In this document: piece by piece, positions 17,779 to 24,970 of the stretch
Layout of the letters: each line of letters opens with the position of its first letter
Position numbering within the stretch: position 1 is the stretch's first letter
Source: DASREM01 sp035652095
GTDB lineage: Bacteria > Acidobacteriota > Terriglobia > Terriglobales > Acidobacteriaceae
NCBI GenBank assembly: GCA_035652095.1
Contig: DASREM010000014.1
Span: 124,001-188,000 of the forward strand
DNA length: 64,000 bases
Direction: 5' to 3'
Position numbers and translations under genes: made by a program
The notes under the pieces: generated by a model
Told to the model about the DNA's origin: nothing
The model's input: the letters and a program-made list of their open reading frames with translations, nothing else
Database searches by the model: none

Positions 17779-17856
17779 ATGAAAAACGGGGCGCAGACTG
17801 TTAGCGCTCTTCTCGTCGGTGGCACCGCCCTTTCTTCCAAGGTTCAAGAGCCGTAG
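17779..17856 (+). CDS. Possible 25-aa leader ORF upstream of gvpL/F
   Basis: ATG at 17779 with GAGG five bases upstream opens a frame of 25 codons (MKNGAQTVSALLVGG onward) ending at TAG 17856, 64 bases before the GvpL/F start. It could be a leader peptide or noise. There is no run of a single amino acid that would suggest attenuation. Confidence 0.25.
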   Translation: MKNGAQTVSALLVGGTALSSKVQEP

Positions 17857-17920
17857 CCAACAATACGATTTCTCGGGACGGAAACGCTTGCCCCGGGCCA
17901 GGTTTGGAGAGAGATCTTCT

Positions 17921-18667
17921 ATGGCGTGGTACGCGTATTGCCTCACTGAGCAACACAACCTTAACAATGGAGTACGAACCCGGCGTCCTTCTCTGCTCGA
18001 AGGAGTACAGGGTGTGAATACAGCCCCTGTCTTCAGTTATCCCAGCGGCGAATTCTCGGTCATAGTCAGCGAATACGACCGGGCAACCGCCCAGATGGAT
18101 GAGAAGAACGTCCTTGAACATGCCCGTGTGGTCAGCATCTGCTTCCGCGCCGGGACTGTGCTTCCCTTCCGTTTTGGAACGATCTTCGATAGCGACGACG
18201 CTCTGCGGCAAGCAGTCCGTGCCAATCGCCGCGCCTTCGGAGTCAGCGTGGCGAAATTGCGCGGAAAATCAGAAATGCACATCAAGCTGATCGTCCGCGA
18301 CGGCTCGCTCCGCGAAGCCATGACTGAAATTCAGCTTCCCGATACGGTGGGCGGCGAATATCTGTCCAAACTGCGTGAGAAAGCTTCTCGCGACCGCGAG
18401 CGCCAGACCAAGGCCCGCGCCCTTTCCGTACAGGTTCACAAATTGTTTAACCCCTTGGAAGAGGAGATCAGTTGCAAGAAGGTGGCAGCCGACGGCATGC
18501 TCATCGATATCGCCCACCTGATCGATTCCAAGTCGGTTGAGAAGTACCAGAACCGGTACAACACTGCTGCACGGCAACTGAAAAACTGTGAGTTGGCCAT
18601 CAGCGGTCCCTGGCCGCCCTATCACTTCCTGCCGGGAAAACTGCGCACCGTGGCTGGCAACTCCTAA
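17921..18667 (+). CDS. GvpL/GvpF family protein
   Basis: A 248-residue member of the GvpL/GvpF family, minor structural or assembly proteins of gas vesicles. It begins MAWYAYCLTEQ. Typical features are EFSVIVSEYDR, the core VLEHARVVSICFRAGTVLPFRFGTIF near residues 65-92, and the C-terminal GPWPPYHFLPGK, which matches the family's signature GPWPPYxF. The ATG at 17921 is preceded by GGAGAG; a longer frame upstream is rejected. No gvpA or other gas-vesicle gene is in the window, so it is an orphan whose role here may differ. An intrinsic terminator follows. Confidence 0.93.
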   Translation: MAWYAYCLTEQHNLNNGVRTRRPSLLEGVQGVNTAPVFSYPSGEFSVIVSEYDRATAQMDEKNVLEHARVVSICFRAGTVLPFRFGTIFDSDDALRQAVRANRRAFGVSVAKLRGKSEMHIKLIVRDGSLREAMTEIQLPDTVGGEYLSKLREKASRDRERQTKARALSVQVHKLFNPLEEEISCKKVAADGMLIDIAHLIDSKSVEKYQNRYNTAARQLKNCELAISGPWPPYHFLPGKLRTVAGNS

Positions 18668-18684
18668 GGCTCCGCGACTCCACA

Positions 18685-18716
18685 AGCCCCCTTGCACCGG
18701 AAGGGGGCAGTGTTTT
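18685..18716 (+). terminator. Intrinsic terminator after gvpL/F
   Basis: GCCCCCTT (18685-18692) pairs perfectly with AAGGGGGC (18700-18707) around a 7-base loop. A T-rich run (GTTTTCTCTCTT) begins four bases later. Confidence 0.8.
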
Positions 18717-18959
18717 CTCTCTTCCCGTAGCACCCTGGTGCAGCGAATGTGCAGGAATGTGCATTTGCGTGACGACCTCCTTTTCCTCCACTTCGTTTTT
18801 CTGACCCGGTGTAAGTAGATGATTTCGATTGCTTTACCATTAGGGCGCTTACCGACGGAAGCCCCCATTTCTTTGGCTGCGCAAATGCTCTTTTAGCAGG
18901 CAAGAAAAGAGGCCGTTCTAGAAGCATGACCTTCACTCTCCATTGTTCTCGACATTTCC

Positions 18960-19068
18960 CGTTACATCGTTCCGTATGGAACGGTGCCTTGCATCGCCTT
19001 CCCTGAGTTTCCCACCATTACCCTCGCCTCTTTTGAATTGTGGCCCCAGCAATGGGGCCGCTTTTTTT
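18960..19068 (+). ncRNA. Candidate small RNA or leader ending in an orphan intrinsic terminator
   Basis: Between the GvpL/F terminator and the M28 peptidase there is no gene, yet 19042-19059 forms a perfect stem (GGCCCC, loop AGCAAT, GGGGCC) followed by GCTTTTTTT, a textbook terminator on the forward strand. Upstream, CGTTCCGTATGGAACG (18968-18983) is a second hairpin. The unit could be a small RNA or an attenuating leader of the peptidase gene. I cannot match it to a named RNA family, and its 5' end is unknown. Confidence 0.45.
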
Positions 19069-19101
19069 GGCTGCTCTTGGTTGTGGGCGCTTGGCTATGC
19101 C

Positions 19102-19129
19102 ATGACAATTCCCGCGGTGACAATATAGG
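19102..19129 (+). promoter_or_regulatory. Possible promoter of the M28 peptidase gene
   Basis: ATGACA (19102-19107) and TATAGG (19124-19129) are 16 bases apart and lie downstream of the orphan terminator, 35 bases before the chosen ATG at 19164. Plausible but unproven. Confidence 0.4.
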
Positions 19130-19163
19130 ATCGTCTGTCGCACAAATTACTTTCGGAAAGATC

Positions 19164-20615
19164 ATGCGCACCTTTGTCTGCCTTCTAGGCCTGTTGGCCT
19201 TTGCACTCCCTGTCACTCCGCAGAACCGCCCCACGAAATCGTCGTACGACGAAGAAAAGGCTCCGCCGAGCCCTCCTCCGTTGTCTCCACAACTCGTTCG
19301 AAACCTGAGCAACTTGCGAGACGCTGCCCTGGGAGACGACTACGCGCTCCGCCAGGTCGCCTACCTCTGTGACAACATCGGCCCGCGTCCCACCGGATCT
19401 CCCCAGGCCCAGGCTGCCGTGGAATACGTCGCGTCTGAGCTTAAGAAACTCGGGCTCGATGTGCACCTCGAGGAGACCAAGGTTCCCCACTGGCAACGCG
19501 GCGTCGAGACTGCCGAACTCACCGAATATCCCGGACAGCCCAGGGGCACGACCCAGAAAATCGTTCTTACCGCGCTCGGGGGGAACACTCCGACTCCGGA
19601 TGCCGGCATTTCCGCCGAAGTGGTCGTGGTAAGCAACCTGGAGCAACTTGCGGCGCTTGGCCGCGATCGGGTGGCCGGCAAAATCGTTCTATTCAACGAA
19701 CCCTACGACAAGCAGAAGGCTGCAGCGGGTTTCTGGGGCGAAGCTTACGGAGAAGCCGTTGCCTATCGCGGCCGCGGGCCAAAGGCCGCCGCTGAACTTG
19801 GCGCTGTGGCTGCGCTGGTTCGCTCGGTAGGAGGAGCAGACTTCCGCATTCCTCATACCGGCTACAGTCAACCCGCAGGAATTCCGGCGGGAGCCGTCAC
19901 CAGCGAAGATGCCGACCTCATCTCGCATCTCGCAGCCCAGGGCAAGCTCACAATGCACATGGTGCTGACCTCACAGAACGGACCCGACGTGATGAGCTAC
20001 AACGTCATCGGAGACCTGAAGGGATCTGAGCATCCGGAACAGGTCGTGATTGTTTCCGGGCACCTGGACTCCTGGGACCTGGGCACCGGGGCCATCGACG
20101 ATGCCGCCGGGGTTGCGGTCGCCATGGAAACAGCCAAACTTGTTCAGCAGCTCAAACTGCATCCCCGGCGCACCATCCGTGTGATTGCTTGGATGGACGA
20201 AGAGAACGGCGGGCGTGGTCACGACGCCTACGCAGCCCTTCACGCCTCTGACATGGCAAATCACATTGCCGCCATCGAGAGCGATCTCGGATCAGATCAT
20301 CCCTTTGGTTTTGCCGCCAAGGTAAATGACAGGGCAATAGCAGCGTTGGAGCCGGTGAAAGAGATTCTGCGTCCGATGGGGGCAAACCTGATTCACCAGA
20401 CTGAGTACAGTCCCGGATCAGATATCGCTCCGCTGGGCAAAGCGGGGGTTCCCACTCTGGGAATCCTGCAGGACGGGAGGACTTACTTTAACTACCACCA
20501 CACTCCGGCCGACACTCTGGACAAAGTTGTGCCTGAGTATTTACGTGAAAATGCAGCTGCTATGGCGGTGATGGGTTATGTTCTGGCGGACATGCCCGAT
20601 CCCCTGCCGCGGTGA
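19164..20615 (+). CDS. Secreted M28-family zinc aminopeptidase
   Basis: A 483-residue exported peptidase. The signal peptide is MRTFVCLLGLLAFALPVTPQ. A PA-type insert occupies roughly residues 125-275. The catalytic M28 domain follows, with zinc ligands visible in SGHLDSWDLG, TGAIDDAAG, MDEENGGRGHDAY and the terminal NYHHTPADTLDKV histidine. Family members release N-terminal residues from peptides using two zinc ions. The ATG at 19164 with GGAAAG upstream matches the signal peptide; an in-frame extension of 60 codons would run through a transcription terminator and is rejected. Likely periplasmic or extracellular. Confidence 0.93.
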   Translation: MRTFVCLLGLLAFALPVTPQNRPTKSSYDEEKAPPSPPPLSPQLVRNLSNLRDAALGDDYALRQVAYLCDNIGPRPTGSPQAQAAVEYVASELKKLGLDVHLEETKVPHWQRGVETAELTEYPGQPRGTTQKIVLTALGGNTPTPDAGISAEVVVVSNLEQLAALGRDRVAGKIVLFNEPYDKQKAAAGFWGEAYGEAVAYRGRGPKAAAELGAVAALVRSVGGADFRIPHTGYSQPAGIPAGAVTSEDADLISHLAAQGKLTMHMVLTSQNGPDVMSYNVIGDLKGSEHPEQVVIVSGHLDSWDLGTGAIDDAAGVAVAMETAKLVQQLKLHPRRTIRVIAWMDEENGGRGHDAYAALHASDMANHIAAIESDLGSDHPFGFAAKVNDRAIAALEPVKEILRPMGANLIHQTEYSPGSDIAPLGKAGVPTLGILQDGRTYFNYHHTPADTLDKVVPEYLRENAAAMAVMGYVLADMPDPLPR

Positions 20616-20665
20616 GCAACTCGGAACGGCGAGGTTTTTGAGCCCAGGCGAGTCCGGCAGGCCAG

Positions 20666-20694
20666 TTGACGCATCTTAATTTGTGCGCATATCA
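20666..20694 (+). promoter_or_regulatory. Possible promoter of the DksA-type gene
   Basis: TTGACG (20666-20671) is followed 17 bases later by ATATCA (20689-20694). The -35 is good and the -10 weak. It is 66 bases upstream of the start codon. Confidence 0.35.
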
Positions 20695-20732
20695 TTTGCG
20701 TTTGGCATAGGATCGAAATTGCAGTAAGGAAA

Positions 20733-20748
20733 GCGGCCGTTGGGCCGC
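20733..20748 (+). promoter_or_regulatory. Hairpin in the leader of the DksA-type gene
   Basis: GCGGCC, loop GTTG, GGCCGC forms a perfect 6-base-pair GC stem ending 11 bases before the ATG at 20760. The only purine-rich candidate ribosome binding site (AAGGAAA) lies just upstream of the stem, so folding would bring it closer to the start codon. Seen directly; the role is inferred. Confidence 0.45.
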
Positions 20749-20759
20749 AATTATTGTTC

Positions 20760-21128
20760 ATGGATAAAAAGAAACTGGAAGCTTTTAAAAAGCGTCTGGA
20801 AGATCGTCAGAAGGACTTGCGGCGCATGGTGTCACGCACCGAGCAGGATGGCCGCACCGCCGATGACGAAGCCACGCAAGACATCGCCGACCGCGCTGCC
20901 AGCTCCTACAACAAGGAATTTCTCTTCCATCAGAGCAACAACGACCGCCAGCTCTTGAACATGGTGGAGGCCGCACTCAACCGCATTCGCGAGGGTTCTT
21001 TCGGAGAGTGCATCTCCTGCGGCAAGGAAATTAATCCCAAGCGCCTGGACGCAGTCCCCTGGACTCGTCACTGCATCGAGTGCCAGGAGAAACTCGAGCA
21101 AGGCCTGCTCGAAGAAACCCAAAAGTAA
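20760..21128 (+). CDS. TraR/DksA-type C4 zinc-finger protein
   Basis: A 122-residue protein with an N-terminal coiled coil (MDKKKLEAFKKRLEDRQKDL, about residues 1-75) and a C-terminal C4 zinc finger (CISCGKEINPKRL then HCIECQE). DksA-like proteins enter the RNA polymerase secondary channel and alter promoter choice, in some species with ppGpp. The coiled-coil tip DEATQDIADRA carries acidic residues as in DksA. The ATG at 20760 is preferred over an in-frame TTG two codons earlier. A GC hairpin sits just upstream. Confidence 0.92.
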   Translation: MDKKKLEAFKKRLEDRQKDLRRMVSRTEQDGRTADDEATQDIADRAASSYNKEFLFHQSNNDRQLLNMVEAALNRIREGSFGECISCGKEINPKRLDAVPWTRHCIECQEKLEQGLLEETQK

Positions 21129-21330
21129 ATTTGCAGAGAGACGGCCGTCCGCCGGGGAACCTCACCAGCCCGGAAACGTAGAACATTGAGCGCAACCAGA
21201 ATTTCGCCAGGCTCATCGCAATGGCCCTGCGTGAGCTAAGTAGGCAAACTAGCGGCGGCGATCCTACCACTGCAGGCTCTTTCAATCAGAACGATCAAGT
21301 CGCCTGATCTAAATAGCTCGGCTCCCGCCT

Positions 21331-21360
21331 TTGACGTTGCCGTTTTTCGCCTGCTAAACT
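21331..21360 (+). promoter_or_regulatory. Probable promoter of the TPR protein gene
   Basis: TTGACG (21331-21336) and TAAACT (21355-21360) are 18 bases apart, 55 bases before the GTG start. Five of six and four of six bases match the sigma70 consensus. Confidence 0.5.
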
Positions 21361-21415
21361 GAATTCTTGTAAGCCTGTCTACTAGCCCACAAGTTATTCA
21401 TCAGAAGGGAAGTTC

Positions 21416-22141
21416 GTGCGCGCAGAAACCCGTCATCAACTCAAACAGGACCGTTTCAGCAGAACTACGATCGATGTCGCCGAGGCCACGGTCCACTGGT
21501 CCGTCGAGCACAAGAATAAGCTGATAGCCGGCGTCGCGGTCGCAGTGGCTGTCGTCGCCCTGTTGCTGGGCGGTTGGTACTACCTAAACCAGCAGGATAT
21601 GAAAGCCAGCGCTGAGCTGAGCCAGGCAGTCAGGACTTTAGGCACCCAGGTCCGCCCGGCAAACATGCCGGCCCAGCCTGATTTTCCCAGCTTCGCCTCG
21701 GCCAAGGAGCGCGCCACGGCCGCACAGACCCAACTCCAGAAAGTCATCAAGGACTATCCGCACAGCAAGTCCGCCGACTTTGCCCGTTACTTCCTGGGCG
21801 TCGCTGCCCTCGATCTCGGCGACAGCGCGGCTGCCGAGAAAGATTTCAAGGAAGTCGCTGGCGTCCACAACGATGATTTGGCATCTCTGGCGAATTTCGC
21901 CCTGGCAGCCGTCTACCGCAACTCGGGCCGCGAGAAAGACGCGATTGACATCTACAAGAAGCTTGCCGATAAGCCGACGCGCACTGTAGGCAAGACCACG
22001 GCGCAAATGGAACTGGCGGCCACCTACCAGGCCGCGCAACAGCCTGCCGAAGCCAAGCGCATCTACGAGCAGATCCAAAAAGAGAACCCCAACACCGAAG
22101 CCGCGCAACTGGCGTCCAACAAGGCCCAGGAGATCAAGTAG
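21416..22141 (+). CDS. Membrane-anchored TPR protein (YfgM/TPR_21-like)
   Basis: A 241-residue protein with a cytoplasmic N-terminus of about 35 residues, one transmembrane helix near 36-57 (IAGVAVAVAVVALLLGGWYYL), then a periplasmic helical repeat domain. TPR-like repeats are visible at YPHSKSADFARYFLGVAALDLGD, ASLANFALAAVYRNSGREKDAIDIY and TAQMELAATYQAAQQPAEAKRIYEQI. Topology and length fit the YfgM/TPR_21 group, which works with periplasmic chaperones and the Sec translocon. The start is GTG at 21416 with GAAGGGAAG upstream. It is convergent with the aldo/keto reductase. Confidence 0.87.
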   Translation: MRAETRHQLKQDRFSRTTIDVAEATVHWSVEHKNKLIAGVAVAVAVVALLLGGWYYLNQQDMKASAELSQAVRTLGTQVRPANMPAQPDFPSFASAKERATAAQTQLQKVIKDYPHSKSADFARYFLGVAALDLGDSAAAEKDFKEVAGVHNDDLASLANFALAAVYRNSGREKDAIDIYKKLADKPTRTVGKTTAQMELAATYQAAQQPAEAKRIYEQIQKENPNTEAAQLASNKAQEIK

Positions 22142-22153
22142 AAGCATCTCAGA

Positions 22154-22173
22154 GCCCGCAAGGGGGAGCGGGC
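22154..22173. terminator. Hairpin between convergent genes
   Basis: GCCCGC and GCGGGC enclose an 8-base loop between the stops of the TPR gene and the aldo/keto reductase. There is no T-run on either side, so it is a weak terminator candidate. Confidence 0.35.
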
Positions 22174-22179
22174 ATACTC

Positions 22180-23286
22180 CTACTCAGGCGCGAAGAGTTC
22201 GTGCCACACCTTTTCCGGCACCTGCGAATCAGCGGCAGCGTTCAGGTTTGCCAACACGTGCTCCCGATGTCCCATCCCCACCAGTGAGGTCGTCAATCCC
22301 GGCGTGGAGCGCGAGAACTGGATGGCGGTCTCGGCGTCGTTGCGGGTTTTCATCTTCCGCGCCAGATGAGCCGGCAGGCCGTGCGCCAGGCGCCCCTGGA
22401 ACAGAGTCGCGCTGGTGACGACAGCGATCCCAAGGCGATTCGCGGCATGGATCACAGGCACCTTGATTTCTCCCGTCTCCTGGTTCGCCACGAAATAGGC
22501 TTCCGTCATAGCGAGATTGAAAGGCAGCTGGATAAAGCGAAAGTGGTGCTGATCCCCTCCCACCTTGCGCGCGAATTCCGACATCTCGAAAAGGTCCAGG
22601 TACTCTGTTGCGCTGGGAGGCACGCGAAACCCGTTCCAGGTCGCCACCCCGTAGAAGCGGATTTTTCTTTCTTCGACCTGCTGTTCCAGCATTTCGAAAG
22701 CCCGCTCCAGCCGCTCCCGGAAGACATCGCGCGCAATTTCTTCCAATTGCGATTCCGGATTGTGCACGTAGAACAAGTCAATCGTGTCCACGCCGAGATT
22801 GCGCCGTGAGCGCGCAATCTGATTCTCCAGGTATTTCGGCGACATGCAATGCGTGCCGCCCGCAATCTGGTCCGGGTCGAGTACCCCCGTCTCAACATAT
22901 TCCCGCATGAAGTACTCGCGGGGATCGGCCGGCATGTTGCCATCGAACGAGAGATAGCCGGCCTTGGTGGCGATGAACACTTCTTCCCGCGTAAGCTGTC
23001 CCGTCTCCAGCAGCTTCGCCAAGGCCACGCCGATGTTCCGCTCCGAGCGCTGGTGGCGGTAATTGATCGCGGTGTCGAGGACGTTGATGCCGGACTGGAG
23101 CGCGGCCGTGATCGCATCGATGTAGTCAGAATCCGCCGCCTCATCGGGCTCGCCCAGGTACGTGCCCAAACCTATCGCAGATAGCCATAGACCTTCGGCG
23201 GTCGCAATGCGAAAGGAGTCTTTCAATTGCGGAAAACGATTCTTGTACTGAGCGGTTCCATCGTCCGTCGCGTAGCCCCGAATCAT
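22180..23286 (-). CDS. Aldo/keto reductase
   Basis: A 368-residue NADPH-dependent oxidoreductase of the AKR barrel fold. The catalytic tetrad is recognisable: Asp and Tyr in NVLDTAINYRHQRSERNIG, Lys in VFIATKAGYL and His in LFYVHNPES. It is somewhat longer than the usual 320-340 because of an insertion around PREYFMREYVETGVLDPDQI. The ATG at 23286 begins MIRGYATDDGTAQYKNRF, the usual N-terminus of this subgroup; a frame extending another 105 codons upstream overlaps the divergent gene and is rejected. Substrate unknown. Confidence 0.92.
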   Translation of the reverse strand: MIRGYATDDGTAQYKNRFPQLKDSFRIATAEGLWLSAIGLGTYLGEPDEAADSDYIDAITAALQSGINVLDTAINYRHQRSERNIGVALAKLLETGQLTREEVFIATKAGYLSFDGNMPADPREYFMREYVETGVLDPDQIAGGTHCMSPKYLENQIARSRRNLGVDTIDLFYVHNPESQLEEIARDVFRERLERAFEMLEQQVEERKIRFYGVATWNGFRVPPSATEYLDLFEMSEFARKVGGDQHHFRFIQLPFNLAMTEAYFVANQETGEIKVPVIHAANRLGIAVVTSATLFQGRLAHGLPAHLARKMKTRNDAETAIQFSRSTPGLTTSLVGMGHREHVLANLNAAADSQVPEKVWHELFAPE

Positions 23287-23392
23287 GCTTTGAGTGTAGC
23301 AGGCCTTCGGAATCGTTCCTGCCCCATCCTGCAGCCGGTTTCCGTTCTGCGGAACTGTGAAATCGGCAATTTTTTCTGCGGTGTATTCTCCA

Positions 23393-24652
23393 ATGTTCAA
23401 CTTTATGCAACCACGTCCGTACTTGCTCATGGTCCTGCTCGCTCTTGCCATCCGGCTTGCCCTGGTCCCATTCACTCTTCCCGATCGCCTGAACCCGGAC
23501 AAGGACCACTGGCGTTTCGCCGGCGAGACTGGCCGTATCGCGCGCTCGCTGGTGCAGGGCCGCGGATTCAGCAGCCCTCTCCACGCCGACACCGGGCCCA
23601 CCGCCTGGATGACCCCGCTCTATCCCATGATTGTGGCCGCAGTATTCAAGCTGTTCGGCATCTACACCAAGGCATCGGCGATCGACATGCTGTTTCTGGA
23701 TTGCCTGTTCTCGGCCTTGACTTGTATCCCGGTATTCTTCATTGCGAAGAAAAGTTTCGGCGAGAGGGCCGCACGTTGGTCCGGCTGGGGTTGGGCCTTC
23801 TTTCCTTACGCCATCTTCTTTTCCGCCGACTTTATCTGGGCCACCACTCTGACCACACTGGCTCTGGCCTGCTTGTTCCTGTTTGTGTTGCACCTGGAAA
23901 GCGCGAGCGTCGCGCGCTGGATGGGTTTCGGGATCGCCGCAGGCCTGGCGGCCCTGGTCGATCCCGTGGTGCTGTCGGTCATTCCCTTTTGCGCTCTCTG
24001 GATGGCGTTTCGCCTGTACCGTCACAGGCAACCCTGGCTTGTCCCATCACTGGCGGCGATCCTGGCCTTTGCGGCCGTGGTCTCGCCATGGTTCATCCGC
24101 AACTACAACGTCTTCCATACTTTCATCCCTTTCCGTGACAATGCCGGCCTGGAACTCTACGTCGGCAACAACGGAGATAACTGGCACTTTGCGCCCACAG
24201 GTCATCATCCCTCCGACACCGATCGCGAGTGGCAGGAGTACCGCCAGATGGGAGAGTTGCCGTATATGCGGCACAAAAAGCAGCAGGCGTTCGACTACAT
24301 TTCACATCACAAGGCGGAATTCGTAGGCCAGTCGCTGCGGCGGGCGTTGTACATGTGGACAAACTTCTGGAGCATCAGCGAGCGTTACCGCCAGGCGGAA
24401 CCCCTCGATCCTCCGAACATCGTTCTCTGTACCTCGCTGACAGTGCTGGCGCTGACCGGTCTCCGCCGCGCATTCCGGCGCGGCCTGCACGCGACGCCCT
24501 ACGCCATCGCGCTGTTCTTCTTCCCGATCGTCTACTACTTCACACATGGCGAAGACTACTATCGCAGACCCATCGATCCAATTTTCCTGGTGCTGGCGGT
24601 GTACGCGCTCACGGGTTTCTTTAGTTACGGAGAACAAAGAGCTCCTTCGTGA
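23393..24652 (+). CDS. Polytopic membrane glycosyltransferase-like protein (GT39/ArnT-like)
   Basis: A 419-residue membrane protein with about ten transmembrane helices. It has the first-loop pattern of dolichyl/undecaprenyl-phosphate-sugar mannosyltransferase relatives: DHWRFAGETGRIARSLVQGRGFSSP and TGPTAWMTPLYPMIVAAVFKLFG. Such enzymes transfer a sugar from a polyprenyl phosphate donor on the periplasmic side. The ATG at 23393 (MFNFMQPRPYLL) is chosen; GTG at 23357 is possible. The last codons and the TGA stop lie at the edge of a tandem hairpin repeat, suggesting that the repeat reshaped the C-terminus. Confidence 0.83.
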   Translation: MFNFMQPRPYLLMVLLALAIRLALVPFTLPDRLNPDKDHWRFAGETGRIARSLVQGRGFSSPLHADTGPTAWMTPLYPMIVAAVFKLFGIYTKASAIDMLFLDCLFSALTCIPVFFIAKKSFGERAARWSGWGWAFFPYAIFFSADFIWATTLTTLALACLFLFVLHLESASVARWMGFGIAAGLAALVDPVVLSVIPFCALWMAFRLYRHRQPWLVPSLAAILAFAAVVSPWFIRNYNVFHTFIPFRDNAGLELYVGNNGDNWHFAPTGHHPSDTDREWQEYRQMGELPYMRHKKQQAFDYISHHKAEFVGQSLRRALYMWTNFWSISERYRQAEPLDPPNIVLCTSLTVLALTGLRRAFRRGLHATPYAIALFFFPIVYYFTHGEDYYRRPIDPIFLVLAVYALTGFFSYGEQRAPS

Positions 24653-24965
24653 TACTTCGTGGTTCAAGACTTTTCAACCACCAAGGACACAAAGGCACAC
24701 GAAGGAATCCGATAAGTCCCTCTGTGCCCTCTGTGGTTACGGTTTTCCTTCGTGATACTTCGTGCCCTTCGTGGTTCAAGACTTTTCTAACCACCAAGGA
24801 CACGAAGGCACACGAAGAAATCCGATAAGTCCCTCTGTGAACCTCTGTGTCCTCTGTGGTTACGGTTTTCCTTCGTGATACTTCGTGTCCTTCGTGGTTC
24901 AAGACTTTTCTAACCACCAAGGACACGAAGGAATCAGACAAGCCCTCTGTGCCCCTCTGTGGTAG
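24644..24965. repeat. Three tandem hairpin repeat units between convergent genes
   Basis: Units start at 24644, 24747 and 24870 (lengths about 103, 123 and 96 bases) with CCTTCGTGATACTTCGTG. Each holds an inverted repeat, e.g. CTTCGTGTCCTTCGTGGTT against AACCACCAAGGACACGAAG with one mismatch around a 12-base loop, and spacers with CCCTCTGTG. They fill the whole gap between a forward gene ending at 24652 and a reverse gene ending at 24971. A role as a bidirectional terminator is plausible; spread as a REP-like element is likely. Confidence 0.88.
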
Positions 24966-24970
24966 ATGTC

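Noticed and set aside
17790..17840. T-box-like GGTGGCACCGCC upstream of gvpL/F
   Set aside because: It only resembles the T-box core by chance. There is no stem I specifier arrangement, no terminator, and the downstream gene is not a synthetase or amino acid gene.
18984..19163. 60-codon N-terminal extension of the M28 peptidase
   Set aside because: It would run through a strong transcription terminator (19042-19068). The signal peptide begins at the internal ATG 19164.
24621..24941. Reading frame of 106 codons across the hairpin array, with repeated NHEGHEVSRRK-like text
   Set aside because: The frame is open only because the repeat units have no stop in that phase. It has no ribosome binding site and its sequence is the translation of the repeats.
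24644..24965. Possible CRISPR array
   Set aside because: The units are about 100-120 bases with internal inverted repeats, there are no unique 30-40-base spacers, and no cas genes lie nearby.
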